Source: Vreelandella halophila
Lineage (GTDB): Bacteria > Pseudomonadota > Gammaproteobacteria > Pseudomonadales > Oleiphilaceae
Length of the DNA: 64,000 bases
NCBI RefSeq assembly: GCF_019903425.1
Contig: NZ_JACHUZ010000013.1
Coordinates: forward strand, 1,462,168-1,526,167
Reading direction: 5' to 3'
Position 1 is the stretch's first letter. The number at the start of each line of letters is the position of its first letter. The position numbers and the translations under genes were made by a program. The notes under the pieces were generated by a model, which saw only the letters and a program-made list of their open reading frames with translations, was not told the origin of the DNA and did no database searches. This document shows, in pieces, positions 26,463 to 36,155 of this stretch.

Positions 26463-27503
26463 ATGGAAGATTGGCATAGCGCCACGGAACCGCTTCTCAT
26501 CAACACCCCTAACGCTTATCCCGAACGGATTGCGCCTGTTGGCGAAACAGCGCTTGCCCAGTCGCGGCGGCTTGCTGCGCTTGCCAGCTCCGTGCGCGGG
26601 CCGATCGAGTTGTGCCGAGGCGACGCCCTTGCATCCCGGGGCCTGGCGGAATCCGCCCGCCAGGTAGCGGAAAAGGCGACCGGCCATGCGCATGAGCTCT
26701 GGCTGGTGCCCGTGATGGCGCTGATCCGTAACGGGGAGGCTATCTGCCAGAGCATGAGGGAAATCCGGGCCAACACTGGTGCCGATGTCTGCTGGTTTCT
26801 GCTGGAGGCCACCGGGCCTGAGCTGCTGGCCTCCGTGGTGCAGGCGGAAGGACTTCTGTCGTGGTCGGAGCTGATCGGTGATCCCTCGATTGCCCTGATG
26901 GCCGCTCACGATGGCCCACCGGAGTCGCGTGTTCCCGCCTGCTCTCCCAGAATGCGGCATAGTCTCAGGGTGCCCGCCTCAAGTGTTGCGGATGTGCTGG
27001 CCTGGTGCCGGCAGCGTCAGCCAGCGATGGAGGCATGGCTTGGCATGCCCATTGAGCAGTCGGCACTGGAAGTGGCGGTGCGGGCGTCATCGGCATCTGC
27101 GGGGAAATACGGGACGTTCAGCGTTCTTGATGAGGTGCTTCTGGCGCAGGAGGCCGACCCGGGTTATGTGCTTTCGGCCCTCAGTGCCGCTGCGGCCATG
27201 GTCCGGTTCGAGTGGGCCTGCGGCCCCGTACGGCTGGAGCACCTTACCCGCAGACACGCCATGGATGAGCAGGCGGAACTGGTGAGCCTGGCGCGCGGCG
27301 ATACGCCCGGGAACGCCCTTGACGATGAAGCCTCTGTGGAGCGCGCTGCTCTGGAGGTGGAATGGTATGAAAGACCGCCTGAGCTGGTTCTGGATCAGGC
27401 CGCAGTGGTTTCCTGGCTGCAGGGCTTAGGGGTGGCTTCGTCAGCATCGGATGCGTTCTGGTATGATGCGCGCTGCCTGAACAAAGAGGTCACAAGAGAG
27501 TAA
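26463..27503 (+). CDS. Degenerate ClpA/ClpB first-ATPase-domain-like protein
   Basis: No named family is obvious, but read against ClpB it follows the whole first AAA+ module in order. [13 protein letters not shown] (residues 22-34) resembles DPVIGRDEEIRR, and [18 protein letters not shown] (about 46-63) sits where NPVLIGEPGVGKTAIVEG would, with the Walker A Lys-Thr lost. CWFLLEATG (about 115) replaces ILFIDELHT, losing the Walker B acids. [17 protein letters not shown] lies at the arginine-finger/lid junction, and [16 protein letters not shown]...SVLDEVL matches the lid helices. The tail ends like the D1-D2 linker. It has 346 residues and would be unable to hydrolyse ATP. The gene is intact and lies 8 bases before the cold-shock gene. 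The assignment is inference from motif order. Confidence 0.6.
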   Translation: MEDWHSATEPLLINTPNAYPERIAPVGETALAQSRRLAALASSVRGPIELCRGDALASRGLAESARQVAEKATGHAHELWLVPVMALIRNGEAICQSMREIRANTGADVCWFLLEATGPELLASVVQAEGLLSWSELIGDPSIALMAAHDGPPESRVPACSPRMRHSLRVPASSVADVLAWCRQRQPAMEAWLGMPIEQSALEVAVRASSASAGKYGTFSVLDEVLLAQEADPGYVLSALSAAAAMVRFEWACGPVRLEHLTRRHAMDEQAELVSLARGDTPGNALDDEASVERAALEVEWYERPPELVLDQAAVVSWLQGLGVASSASDAFWYDARCLNKEVTRE

Positions 27504-27511
27504 CATCAACC

Positions 27512-27982
27512 ATGCCAATCAATCGCAAAGCACTTTACGCATCACTGCTGGTCTCCCTGCCGGCGCCGCTCATCCTGGCGCTGATCCCCATGAACGGGAA
27601 TATCGAGCTGTATCTGGAGACGTCAGCATCACTGGTGGACTACCTGCTCGCCTATCTCCTGTTCGTTATCGTGGCCCTGGTGGCGTCCAGTCTTGCCGCG
27701 CACACGGGAAGCGGCCAGCAGAAGCAGGCCTCCAAAGGTGGCAAAACGCCGGGTCGCAAGAAGGGCAAGGACTCGGAAGAGGGCACCGTTAAGTGGTTCA
27801 ACGTCAAGAAAGGCTTTGGCTTCATCACCCGTGACAGCGGCGGCGACGTGTTCGTTCACTTTCGCGCCATTCAGGGCGAAGGCCGGCGGGTCCTCCGCCA
27901 GGGCCAGCGGGTGAGCTACACCGTGGTCGAGGCGGAAAAAGGCCTTCAGGCCAACGACGTAACGACTCTCGACGAAGACTGA
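27512..27982 (+). CDS. Membrane-anchored cold-shock-domain protein
   Basis: 156 residues: two hydrophobic segments (about 8-26 and 42-63) are followed by a basic Lys/Gly-rich linker (72-90) and a complete cold shock domain (about 92-156). The latter has [15 protein letters not shown] (RNP1 KGFGFI) and DVFVHFRAI (RNP2). A cold shock domain binds single-stranded RNA or DNA and loosens structure; the membrane anchor would place it at the inner membrane. It begins 8 bases after the ClpB-like gene and is probably co-transcribed with it. It converges on dapE. Confidence 0.88.
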   Translation: MPINRKALYASLLVSLPAPLILALIPMNGNIELYLETSASLVDYLLAYLLFVIVALVASSLAAHTGSGQQKQASKGGKTPGRKKGKDSEEGTVKWFNVKKGFGFITRDSGGDVFVHFRAIQGEGRRVLRQGQRVSYTVVEAEKGLQANDVTTLDED

Positions 27983-28000
27983 GCCGTTCCCCTCCGCGGG

Positions 28001-29152
28001 TCAGGCCATCTGGCCCGCGAGCAGTTCCTCCAGAATCCCCTCGTAGATCCCCGAAAGCGCTTCCAGATCCGCGACCGATACGCACTCATCCGCCTTGTGG
28101 ATGGTGGCATTGAGCGGGCCGAGCTCCATCACCTGAGCCCCCGTGGGAGCGATGAAGCGACCGTCAGAGGTGCCGCCGCCGGTTGAGAGCGCAGGGCGCT
28201 GACCGGTGGCCCTTTCGACCACGCGCACGGCAGCATCGATGAAATCACCGCGCTCTGTAAGGAAGGGCTCGCCGCTGAGGTGCCATTCCAGTTCGTAATC
28301 CAGTCGGTGACGCTCGAGCAGGGTGGTGACCCGTTCCCTTAGCCGGGCTTCGGTGACCTCCGTGGAGAAGCGGAAGTTGAAGTCCACTTCCATGGAACCC
28401 GGGACGACGTTGTTGGCGCCTTCCCCGGCTTCCACGCGCGTGACCTGGAAGCTGGTGGGCGGAAAATGGTCGTTGCCCGTATCCCATTCCGTGTTGATCA
28501 GGTCCGCCAGCGCCGGAGCGGCGCGGTGAACCGGGTTGTCCGCAAACTGGGGGTAGGCCACATGGCCCTGGGTGCCGCGAACGCGCAGCTTGCCGGAGAG
28601 CGAACCACGGCGCCCGTTCTTGATGGTGTCGGCTACCCGCTCGCTGCTGGAGGGCTCGCCCACCAGGCACCAGTCCGGGCGGATGCCCTGATCCGCAAGC
28701 GCATCAACCACTCGCCGGGTGCCATCACGCGCCGGGCCTTCCTCGTCACTGGTCAGAAGAAGGGCAATGCTGCCCTGGTGTTCCGGGTAACGGGCCACAA
28801 AACGTTCCGCTGCTGTAACGAATGCCGCAACAGAGCCTTTCATGTCCGCAGCGCCCCGGCCGTAGAGCATGCCGTCACGCTCGGTGGGCTCGAAAGCCGG
28901 TGTGCTCCACTCGCTTTCCGGGCCGGGCGGGACTACATCCGTGTGGCCGGCGAAAACAAACAGCGGGCCGTTGTCGCCACGGCGAAGCCAGAGGTTGCGA
29001 ACCTCACCAAACGGGTAATCCTCGCCCCGGAACCCCACCTCGGCCAAGCGTTCTGTCAGCATCGGCTGACAGCCGGCATCGTCGGGCGTGACCGAGGCCC
29101 GGCTGATCAGGTCCCGGGCCAGTTCGAGGGTGACGCTGCGCGGCTCGCTCAT
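28001..29152 (-). CDS. dapE: Succinyl-diaminopimelate desuccinylase DapE
   Basis: Zinc hydrolase that removes succinate from N-succinyl-LL-diaminopimelate, towards lysine and cell-wall DAP. The 383 residues show [11 protein letters not shown] near 69, [10 protein letters not shown] near 101 (metal-ligand Asp), [15 protein letters not shown] near 135 (catalytic Glu-Glu) and [12 protein letters not shown] near 330. I chose ATG 29152; in-frame upstream extension would overlap dapD. It is the last gene of glnD-dapC-dapD-dapE, 8 bases behind dapD. Confidence 0.95.
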   Translation of the reverse strand: MSEPRSVTLELARDLISRASVTPDDAGCQPMLTERLAEVGFRGEDYPFGEVRNLWLRRGDNGPLFVFAGHTDVVPPGPESEWSTPAFEPTERDGMLYGRGAADMKGSVAAFVTAAERFVARYPEHQGSIALLLTSDEEGPARDGTRRVVDALADQGIRPDWCLVGEPSSSERVADTIKNGRRGSLSGKLRVRGTQGHVAYPQFADNPVHRAAPALADLINTEWDTGNDHFPPTSFQVTRVEAGEGANNVVPGSMEVDFNFRFSTEVTEARLRERVTTLLERHRLDYELEWHLSGEPFLTERGDFIDAAVRVVERATGQRPALSTGGGTSDGRFIAPTGAQVMELGPLNATIHKADECVSVADLEALSGIYEGILEELLAGQMA

Positions 29153-29160
29153 TCGCTCAC

Positions 29161-30192
29161 TCAGTTGTTGGCGTGGAGTTCTTCGTTCAGCGTGATCGCT
29201 GTCTTGTTGGTCCGGCACTCAACCGCGCCCGTCTCCGAGTTGCGGCGGAACAGCAGGTCAGACTGGCCGGCCATGTCCCGTGCCTTTACGCTCTGGACAA
29301 GCTCGCCATTGTCATCCAGCACCCGCACCTTGGTGCCGGCGGTGACATAGAGGCCTGCCTCCACGGTGCAGCGGTCGCCCAGCGGAATGCCGATGCCGGC
29401 ATTGGCGCCCAGCAGGCAGTTCTCACCCAGCGAGATGATGATGTTGCCGCCGCCGGAGAGGGTGCCCATGGTGGAAGAACCGCCCCCCAGGTCCGAGCCC
29501 TGCCCGACCACTACGCCAGCGGAGATCCGGCCCTCGATCATGGACTTGCCTTCGGTGCCGGCGTTGAAGTTGATGAAGCCCTCGTGCATCACGGTCGTGC
29601 CTTCGCCCACATAGGCGCCCAGGCGCACGCGGGCGGTATCGGCGATCCGGACCCCTTTCGGGACCACGTAATCGGTCATCGGCGGGAACTTGTCGACGGC
29701 CTTCACTTCCAGAACCCGGCCGGCGGCGCGCGCCTGGAGCTGTCGCTGGGGCAGTTCCTCAAGATCAATGGCGCCTTCGTTGGTCCAGGCCAGGTTCGGC
29801 AGCAGCGGGAAGATGCCCTTGAGGTTCACGCCATGGGGCTTCACCAGCCGGTGGGACAGGAGGTGGAGCTTGAGGTAGACCTCCGGAGTGCTGCTCGCCT
29901 CGGCGTCGGTGTCCAGAAGCGTCACAACCACGGGCAGGGAACTTTCGCTGGCCTGGTCGGCGAGCGCGCCAAGATCGGCGTAGCCGGCTTCCTCCAGCCG
30001 GTCCGCCAGGGTCTGAAGCTGGTTGGCGTCGGCATCCACGGCCGCGTTGCCTTCGCCCAGACCCTCAATGTTGTCGCGCACGATCCCGACCAGGGTGCTG
30101 TCGGGGTCATGGATGGGCTGCTGGTAATACACCTCCAGCCATTCCTGTTTCTGGTTGCGGGTGCCGATGCCAATGCCGAATGCAAAGCTCAT
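29161..30192 (-). CDS. dapD: Tetrahydrodipicolinate N-succinyltransferase DapD (long form)
   Basis: Transfers succinyl from succinyl-CoA to tetrahydrodipicolinate in DAP/lysine synthesis. The 343 residues are the long Pseudomonas-type form, not the 274-residue E. coli form. The C-terminal half is a left-handed beta-helix of hexapeptide repeats ([32 protein letters not shown]-type turns, [24 protein letters not shown]). The N-terminal half is the alpha-beta domain typical of this form. It lies in the glnD-dapCDE operon. Confidence 0.95.
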   Translation of the reverse strand: MSFAFGIGIGTRNQKQEWLEVYYQQPIHDPDSTLVGIVRDNIEGLGEGNAAVDADANQLQTLADRLEEAGYADLGALADQASESSLPVVVTLLDTDAEASSTPEVYLKLHLLSHRLVKPHGVNLKGIFPLLPNLAWTNEGAIDLEELPQRQLQARAAGRVLEVKAVDKFPPMTDYVVPKGVRIADTARVRLGAYVGEGTTVMHEGFINFNAGTEGKSMIEGRISAGVVVGQGSDLGGGSSTMGTLSGGGNIIISLGENCLLGANAGIGIPLGDRCTVEAGLYVTAGTKVRVLDDNGELVQSVKARDMAGQSDLLFRRNSETGAVECRTNKTAITLNEELHANN

Positions 30193-30210
30193 GGTCCTGG
30201 TTCTCTCCTG

Positions 30211-31422
30211 TTAGATGGATCCGTTCTGTGTCCGGCGTTCAATGAAGCGGGCGATGCGCTGAGCGGCTTCCACGCACTCTTCCTGGGGGGCGACCAGCGC
30301 CATGCGCACCCGGTTTTCGCCGGGGTTCACGCCGTCGCTGGTGCGTGACAGATAGCGCCCCGGCAATACGGTGACATTTTCCTCGTTGTAGAGCGCTCTG
30401 GCAAAGGTCTCGTCATCCATGGGCGTGCGCGGCCAGAGGTAGAAGCCGGCTTCCGGGCGTGTCACGTCCAGCCAGGGCGCCAGTATGGGGAGCACGGCAT
30501 CGAACTTGGCGCGGTAGGCCTCGCGGTTGGCCTGGGCGTGGGCCTCATCATTCCAGGCGGTGATGCTGGCCTTCTGGTGATGGATGGGCATGGCGCAGCC
30601 GTGGTAGGTGCGGTAGCGCAGGAAGCGCGCGAGGCAGTCCGCATCCCCGGCAGCGAAGCCCGAGCGCAGGCCGGGAAGGTTGCTGCGCTTGGAAAGGCTG
30701 TGAAAGACCACGCAGCGGCGGTAGTCGTCACGGCCGAGCTGGTGGCAGGCATCGAGCATGCCCAGCGGTGGTTCGGCCTCGGGATGGTGGATCTCCGAGT
30801 AGCATTCGTCCGCCGCGATCACAAAGTCATGCCGGTCCGCCAGTTCCAGCAGGTGGCGGTAGTCCTCAAGGCCCATGACGGCCCCGTTGGGGTTGCCCGG
30901 TGAACACAGATAGACCAGCTCACACCGGTCCCAGATGGCAGCCGGGACATTGCTGAAATCCGGCAGGCCGCCGCCATCGCGGGTGCTGTTGACGAAATAC
31001 GGCTGGGCGCCGGCCAGCAGGGCTGCGCCTTCGTAGATCTGGTAGAAGGGGTTGGGGCTGACCACCAGTGAATCCGGACTGCCGGAGAGCATGGCCTGGG
31101 CGAAGGAAAAGAGGCCCTCCCGGGTGCCGTTGAGCGGCAGGATCTGGGTTTCCGGATCCAGGTTGGCTCCGCCGAGGTTGAAGCGCCGGGTGGCCCAGTC
31201 CCCAGTGGCTTCCCGCAGTTCCGGAAGGCCCCTGGTGGCGGGGTAGCGGGCCACGTCCGCGAGACTGTCGCGCAGGGCATCCAGTACGGGCTCCGGGGCC
31301 GGGTGCTTGGGTTCGCCGATGGAGAGGGCGATGTGCGGCTGATCCGGCGGTTCCGTTCCCTCAAAAAGCTGGGCCAGTTTCTGGAACGGGTAGGGGTGGA
31401 GGTCGTCGAGCCTCGGGGTCAT
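30211..31422 (-). CDS. dapC: Succinyldiaminopimelate transaminase DapC
   Basis: PLP enzyme making N-succinyl-LL-DAP from the keto acid. The 403 residues include HIALSIGEPKHPAP near the N-terminus, PLNGTREGLF, SPGNPNGAVMG and DECYSEIHHP. The Schiff-base lysine is in HSLSKRSNLPGLRSGF near residue 237. Its position between glnD (ATGA overlap) and dapD identifies it as DapC rather than ArgD or another class I transaminase. Confidence 0.94.
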   Translation of the reverse strand: MTPRLDDLHPYPFQKLAQLFEGTEPPDQPHIALSIGEPKHPAPEPVLDALRDSLADVARYPATRGLPELREATGDWATRRFNLGGANLDPETQILPLNGTREGLFSFAQAMLSGSPDSLVVSPNPFYQIYEGAALLAGAQPYFVNSTRDGGGLPDFSNVPAAIWDRCELVYLCSPGNPNGAVMGLEDYRHLLELADRHDFVIAADECYSEIHHPEAEPPLGMLDACHQLGRDDYRRCVVFHSLSKRSNLPGLRSGFAAGDADCLARFLRYRTYHGCAMPIHHQKASITAWNDEAHAQANREAYRAKFDAVLPILAPWLDVTRPEAGFYLWPRTPMDDETFARALYNEENVTVLPGRYLSRTSDGVNPGENRVRMALVAPQEECVEAAQRIARFIERRTQNGSI

Positions 31423-34139
31423 ATCGTGATTTCCTGCTCATTGTGGCCGTTGAGGCCGGCCACTTCGTCCAACTGCTGGCAGAGTGCCTCACGCACGGAC
31501 TCACAGGCCTCCGGGTCTTCCACCGGGTTGCCGCGTTCATCGGTCACAAAGAAGATGTCCTCCACCCGTTCGCCCAGGGTCGCGATCTTGGCGCTGACCA
31601 GCCGCATGTGATGATCCAGCAGGATGCGGCCGATGCGTGCCAGAAGGCCCGGGCGGTCCGGCGTGACCACTTCGAGCATGGTGCGGTGGTTGGCCGTGTC
31701 CGTGGAGATGGTCACTTCCGTGGGGAAGGCGAAGTGCTTGAGCTTGCGCGGCACACGGCGCTCGATGATGGCCGGGTAGTCGTCCGGGTCGTCCAGCTCC
31801 TCCACCAGCCGGTCCCGGATGTGGTCCCGGCGCTCCGGGTCCTTGCCCAGGGGCTGGCCCTGCTCGTCCACCACCACGTAGCTGCTCAGGTTGTAGGGGC
31901 CTTCGCCGGAAAGGATGCGGGCGTCCACGATGTTCAGGTGCAGCTGTTCCAACACCGCCGTGGTGGCGGCGAAGAGAGCGGCCCGGTCGCGCATGTAGAT
32001 GATGATGTGGGTGTAGCCGTCCGTCGGGCCGCCGGTGGTATCACGGATCATCACCAGCGGGTCCGGGTTGTCGCCGTGGCGGATGATGGCGGCGCTCTGC
32101 CAGACAATGTCGACCGTGGCGTCCTGCAGGAAGAAGTCATCGTCCAGGGTGTTCCAGACACGGTCAATCTGTTCGTTGCTGTAGCCCTGGCTGCGCAGCA
32201 TGTCCCGGGCTTCCTCGCAGGTGGCGCGGATCCAGTCGTTGCGGTCGAAGGGGCTGTCGATGCCCTGGCGCAGTACCCGCCGGGTCTCGATGTAGAGCTG
32301 GCGCAGCAGCGAATCCCGCCAGGTGTTCCACAGGTTCGGGTTGGTGGCGGCGATGTCGCACACGGTCAGTATGTAGAGATAGACCAGGTGCACCTTGGAC
32401 GGGATCTTGCGCGCGAACTCACGGATGATGGCCGGGTCCGAGATGTCGCACTTCTGCGCGGTGAGCGACATCAGCAGGTGGTTCTCGATCAGCCATGCTA
32501 CCAGCTTGGTGTCGCGGTCGCTCAGGTGGTGCTGCTCGCAGAAGCGGGCGGCGTCGATGGCGCCGAGTTCCGAATGATCGCCGCCGCGGCCCTTGGCCAC
32601 ATCATGGAACAGCCCCGCCACGTACAGCAGCTCAGGCTTGGGCAGCTGGTGGCTCAGTCTTGAGGCCAGCGGGAACTGCTCACGGCCCTCGGCGGTCTGC
32701 ATGTGCACCATGTTGCCGATCACCCGCAGGGTATGGGCATCCACGGTGTAGACATGGAACAGGTCGTACTGCATCTGCCCGATGATGCTGCCGAACTCGG
32801 GCAGGTAGCGCCCGAGGACGTTGTAGCGCTTCATATAGGACAGGGTGGTGTCCAGTTCATGGGGTGTGCGCAGCAGTTCCATGAACAGGGTGGTGCAGGC
32901 CAGGTTCTGGCGGAAGGCGTCGTCGATCAGGTGCCGGTGGGCCCGGATGGCGCGGATGGTCGGCGCCCGGATGCCTTTCACTTCCGGGTGCTGGGCCAGA
33001 ACCAGAAAGATCTCCATCAGTGCGTAAGGCGCATAGGCGAAGACCTGGGTGTTGATGGCCTCAAGATAGCCATTGCGGATCTGGAAGCGGCGGTTAACCG
33101 GCTGGATCTTTTCCGTTTCGTCCGCGCGCAGGATCTCTTCATCCAGATGCTGCAGGATGACATCCGTGAGCTCCGCCAGTGCCAGAACACAGCGGTAGTA
33201 GGCCTGCATCATCCGTTCCACGCCCAGGCGCCCGTCCTGTTCATCAAAACCGAGCATGCGCGCGAGATCCGGTTGGTAGTCGAACAGCAGGCGGTTCTCG
33301 TTGCGTCCGGCGAGAATCTGCAGGCCGAAGCGCAGCTGCCACAGGAAGGTCTCACCCTCGCGCAGGATCTCGAATTCCTCGTCCGAAAGGATGGAAAAGT
33401 GCCTCAGATCGGATGGGTCATCCAGCCCGAAGTGGCGGCGGGCCACCCAGATGATGGTCTGGATGTCGCGCAGCGCGCCGGGGGAGGCCTTGAGGTTGGG
33501 CTCCAGGTTGTATTCGGTGGCGCCGTACTTGCCGTGGCGTTGCTGCTGCTCGCGGCGCTTGGCGGCGAAGTATTCCCGGTCGGAGAGGGTGTCGCTGGAG
33601 TAGACCCGCTTGCGGAGCTGGCAGGGGAGCTCGGTGTTGCCGGCGATCAGCCGGGTTTCGAGCATGTTGGTGAGGATGGTGGCGTCCTCGCGCGCGGTGG
33701 ACACGCATTCCTCAATGCTGCGTACACTGTGGCCGATGGCCAGGCCCAGATCCCAGAGCAGGGTCAGGAAGTCCGAAAGGGCTTCTTCGTGCGCCTGGGC
33801 CCCGGCCTCCCCGGTCAGGATCAGGAGGTCGATGTCCGACCAGGGATGCAGTTCGCCACGGCCATAACCACCCACGGCCACCAGGGAAAGATCCTGTGCC
33901 TGGCCGAGGGGGGAGTGGTCCCAGAGCAACGACAGCACGGTATCCATGATGTAGGCACGACCGTGTACCAGTGAGCGCACATCGGCACCGGCCCGGAAGG
34001 CATCCGCCATGACCTGCTGAAGGTGCTCGAGGTGGCGACGCACGGGCACGCCTGGAGACGCCGCGCTACGGATTTCCCTGGCCAGGGAGTCAGGGTCCAG
34101 ATGCTGGTCCGGATCAAAAATCGGGCCGGTCGTATTCAT
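31419..34139 (-). CDS. glnD: PII uridylyltransferase / uridylyl-removing enzyme GlnD
   Basis: Nitrogen sensor that uridylylates PII when glutamine is low and removes UMP when it is high. The 906 residues carry the nucleotidyltransferase motif GGYGRGELHPWSDIDLLIL near residue 100, an HD hydrolase domain (GLFHDVAKGRGGDHSELGA near 515) and two C-terminal ACT domains (about 715-900) that sense glutamine. I placed the start at ATG 34139 because the frame upstream runs through a REP repeat. It heads the glnD-dapCDE operon. Confidence 0.96.
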   Translation of the reverse strand: MNTTGPIFDPDQHLDPDSLAREIRSAASPGVPVRRHLEHLQQVMADAFRAGADVRSLVHGRAYIMDTVLSLLWDHSPLGQAQDLSLVAVGGYGRGELHPWSDIDLLILTGEAGAQAHEEALSDFLTLLWDLGLAIGHSVRSIEECVSTAREDATILTNMLETRLIAGNTELPCQLRKRVYSSDTLSDREYFAAKRREQQQRHGKYGATEYNLEPNLKASPGALRDIQTIIWVARRHFGLDDPSDLRHFSILSDEEFEILREGETFLWQLRFGLQILAGRNENRLLFDYQPDLARMLGFDEQDGRLGVERMMQAYYRCVLALAELTDVILQHLDEEILRADETEKIQPVNRRFQIRNGYLEAINTQVFAYAPYALMEIFLVLAQHPEVKGIRAPTIRAIRAHRHLIDDAFRQNLACTTLFMELLRTPHELDTTLSYMKRYNVLGRYLPEFGSIIGQMQYDLFHVYTVDAHTLRVIGNMVHMQTAEGREQFPLASRLSHQLPKPELLYVAGLFHDVAKGRGGDHSELGAIDAARFCEQHHLSDRDTKLVAWLIENHLLMSLTAQKCDISDPAIIREFARKIPSKVHLVYLYILTVCDIAATNPNLWNTWRDSLLRQLYIETRRVLRQGIDSPFDRNDWIRATCEEARDMLRSQGYSNEQIDRVWNTLDDDFFLQDATVDIVWQSAAIIRHGDNPDPLVMIRDTTGGPTDGYTHIIIYMRDRAALFAATTAVLEQLHLNIVDARILSGEGPYNLSSYVVVDEQGQPLGKDPERRDHIRDRLVEELDDPDDYPAIIERRVPRKLKHFAFPTEVTISTDTANHRTMLEVVTPDRPGLLARIGRILLDHHMRLVSAKIATLGERVEDIFFVTDERGNPVEDPEACESVREALCQQLDEVAGLNGHNEQEITI

Positions 34140-34167
34140 TACAGGCGTGTCCCGGCTGGTGGATCGT

Positions 34168-34222
34168 GTAGGAGCCTGCCTCGCAGGCGGTCGAATCCAT
34201 CGTGAGCAGGGCTTGCTCCTAC
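34168..34222. repeat. REP doublet between glnD and map
   Basis: Inverted copies starting GTAGGAGCCTGCCTCGCAGG at 34168 and ending GAGCAGGGCTTGCTCCTAC at 34222, with GTAG ends outermost. It falls between the glnD start and the map stop, both on the minus strand, so map transcripts would cross it. Confidence 0.85.
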
Positions 34223-34233
34223 GGTAGTGACGT

Positions 34234-35004
34234 TCAGGCTGGTTCCTCACCGTTGCGCAGGGTCAGGATCTCGTAACCGTCGGTGGTGACGAGCACCGTA
34301 TGTTCCCACTGTGCGGACAGTTTGCGATCCCGGGTCACCACTGTCCAGCCGTCCGGCAGGACCTTGCTGTGGCGCTTGCCCTGGTTGACCATGGGTTCGA
34401 TGGTGAAGGTCATGCCTTCCTGCAGTTCCAGCCCGGTGCCGGGCTTGCCGAAGTGCATTACCTGGGGCTCCTCGTGGAAGCCCTGACCGATGCCGTGACC
34501 GCAGTACTCGCGGACGATGCTGTAGTGGTTGGCCTCGGCGTGCTTCTGGATGGCGGCGCCGATATCACCGAGCTTCGCGCCGGGGCGAACAATCTCGATG
34601 CCACGGAACAGGCACTCCCGGGTGACCCGGTTGAGTCTTTCCGCCGCAGGGTTGGCCTTGCCGGCGACGAACATCTTGCTGGTATCGCCGTGGTAGCCGT
34701 CCTTGATGACAGTGACGTCGATGTTGAGGATGTCGCCGTTTTTCAGGACTTTCTTCTCGTTCGGAATGCCGTGGCAGATCACCTGGTTGACGGAGATGCA
34801 CACCGACTTGGGGAAGCCCTTGTAGTTCAGCGGTGCCGGCGTCGCCCCGTGCTCAACGATGTACTCGTGACAGATCCGGTCGAGTTCCTCGGTGGTGACG
34901 CCGGGCTTTACGTGCTCGCCGATCATCTCCAGAACACTGGCGGCCAGCCGGCACGCCACCCGCATCTTCTCGATTTCCTCGGCGGTTTTGATCTGAACGC
35001 TCAT
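34234..35004 (-). CDS. map: Type I methionine aminopeptidase Map
   Basis: Removes the initiator methionine from nascent proteins. The 256 residues are the short type I form. The five metal ligands are seen in NIDVTVIKDGYHGDTSKMF (Asp, Asp), EYCGHGIGQGFHEEP (His), MTFTIEPMV (Glu) and SAQWEHTVLV (Glu). It is divergent from rpsB, the usual arrangement, and lies upstream of glnD on the same strand. Confidence 0.97.
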   Translation of the reverse strand: MSVQIKTAEEIEKMRVACRLAASVLEMIGEHVKPGVTTEELDRICHEYIVEHGATPAPLNYKGFPKSVCISVNQVICHGIPNEKKVLKNGDILNIDVTVIKDGYHGDTSKMFVAGKANPAAERLNRVTRECLFRGIEIVRPGAKLGDIGAAIQKHAEANHYSIVREYCGHGIGQGFHEEPQVMHFGKPGTGLELQEGMTFTIEPMVNQGKRHSKVLPDGWTVVTRDRKLSAQWEHTVLVTTDGYEILTLRNGEEPA

Positions 35005-35039
35005 GCAGCTCCCGCAGTCTGTTGATTTAAAGGTAGCCT

Positions 35040-35068
35040 ATTCTACCGGCTCGTGGCCATGGATTGAA
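35040..35068 (-). promoter_or_regulatory. Candidate map promoter
   Basis: On the minus strand TTCAAT (35068-35063) and TAGAAT (35045-35040) are 17 bases apart, giving a leader of about 30 bases before the map ATG at 35004. Confidence 0.5.
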
Positions 35069-35299
35069 CCTGCCCGGGATCGCAGCGGTTTCAGGACGCC
35101 CCCTGCGGTTATGGCTTCAGGCCGGCCCCAAAGGCAATTCGTTCGGCGGTGTAACTTCCTTTTGGGCGCGTTTTATGGTAAAAATTCGCGCGCCGCTCCG
35201 GGGAGTTCCAGCCGGACTCATCGGGCAGCGGCAAAAACCAAATACACACACGTATCGACACATTGTCCCGGGTGCTCCGGTGGCCAGGTGGCCCCAGGG

Positions 35300-35351
35300 T
35301 CGGATAATGGGATGCGTGGAGGCGTAACCCGACCAGACAAAGGTGATAGCA
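35300..35351 (+). promoter_or_regulatory. rpsB leader with conserved S2-type control motif
   Basis: The segment ATGCGTGGAGGCGTAACCC (35312-35330) matches from memory the conserved 3' part of the gammaproteobacterial rpsB leader, through which protein S2 represses its own operon. It ends about 20 bases before the rpsB ATG. The rest of the 347-base map-rpsB gap holds the map promoter and an AT-rich patch near 35155-35190 (TTTTATGGTAAAAATT) that probably contains the rpsB promoter, though I could not fix its -35 box. Confidence 0.55.
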
Positions 35352-36101
35352 ATGGCACAGGTGAGCATGCGCGACCTGCTCAAGGCAGGCGCACACTTCG
35401 GACACCAGACGCGCTACTGGAACCCGAAGATGGGCAAGTACATCTTCGGCGCGCGCAACAAGATCCATATCATCAACCTCGAACATACCGTTCCGGCACT
35501 GAACCAGGCGCTCGACCAGGTTCAGAAGATGGCCGAGAACAAGAACCAGATCCTGTTCGTGGGCACCAAGCGCTCCGCCAGCAAGATCGTTAAGGAAGAA
35601 GCGGAACGCTGTGGCATGCCGTTCGTTAACCATCGCTGGCTTGGTGGCATGCTCACCAACTACAAGACCATCCGCCAGTCCATCCGCCGCTACCGCGATC
35701 TGGAGCAGCAGGACCAGGACGGTACCCTGGACAAGCTGACCAAGAAGGAAGCGCTGGATCATCGCCGCGAGATGGAAAAGCTCGAGCGCCACATCGGTGG
35801 TATCAAGGACATGGGCGGCCTGCCGGACGCGCTCTTCGTCATCGACGTGGACCACGAGGACATCGCCATCAAGGAAGCCAACAAGCTGGGCATTCCGGTG
35901 ATCGGCGTGGTGGATACCAACAGCGATCCCAAGGGCGTTGACGTGGTCATCCCGGGGAACGACGACGCCATCCGTGCGGTCCAGATCTACGTCCGCGCCG
36001 TGGCCGATGCCGTGATCGAAGGCACCCAGGCAGGTGGCGGTGCCGCTGACGAGTTTGTTGAAGTCAGCGAAGACGAACCGCAGGCGCCGGCGGCTGAATA
36101 A
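35352..36101 (+). CDS. rpsB: 30S ribosomal protein S2
   Basis: Small-subunit protein bound at the neck of 16S rRNA, and the regulator of its own operon with tsf. The 249 residues begin [27 protein letters not shown] and include [33 protein letters not shown] and [20 protein letters not shown], all diagnostic. The C-terminal tail is acidic. I chose ATG 35352; an in-frame ATA codon 9 bases before it is not plausible. tsf follows 54 bases downstream. Confidence 0.98.
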   Translation: MAQVSMRDLLKAGAHFGHQTRYWNPKMGKYIFGARNKIHIINLEHTVPALNQALDQVQKMAENKNQILFVGTKRSASKIVKEEAERCGMPFVNHRWLGGMLTNYKTIRQSIRRYRDLEQQDQDGTLDKLTKKEALDHRREMEKLERHIGGIKDMGGLPDALFVIDVDHEDIAIKEANKLGIPVIGVVDTNSDPKGVDVVIPGNDDAIRAVQIYVRAVADAVIEGTQAGGGAADEFVEVSEDEPQAPAAE

Positions 36102-36155
36102 GCCCCGGCCCGAGCGAACGGCAACAACCGAATTGATTTAAGTGGGGAACAGATA

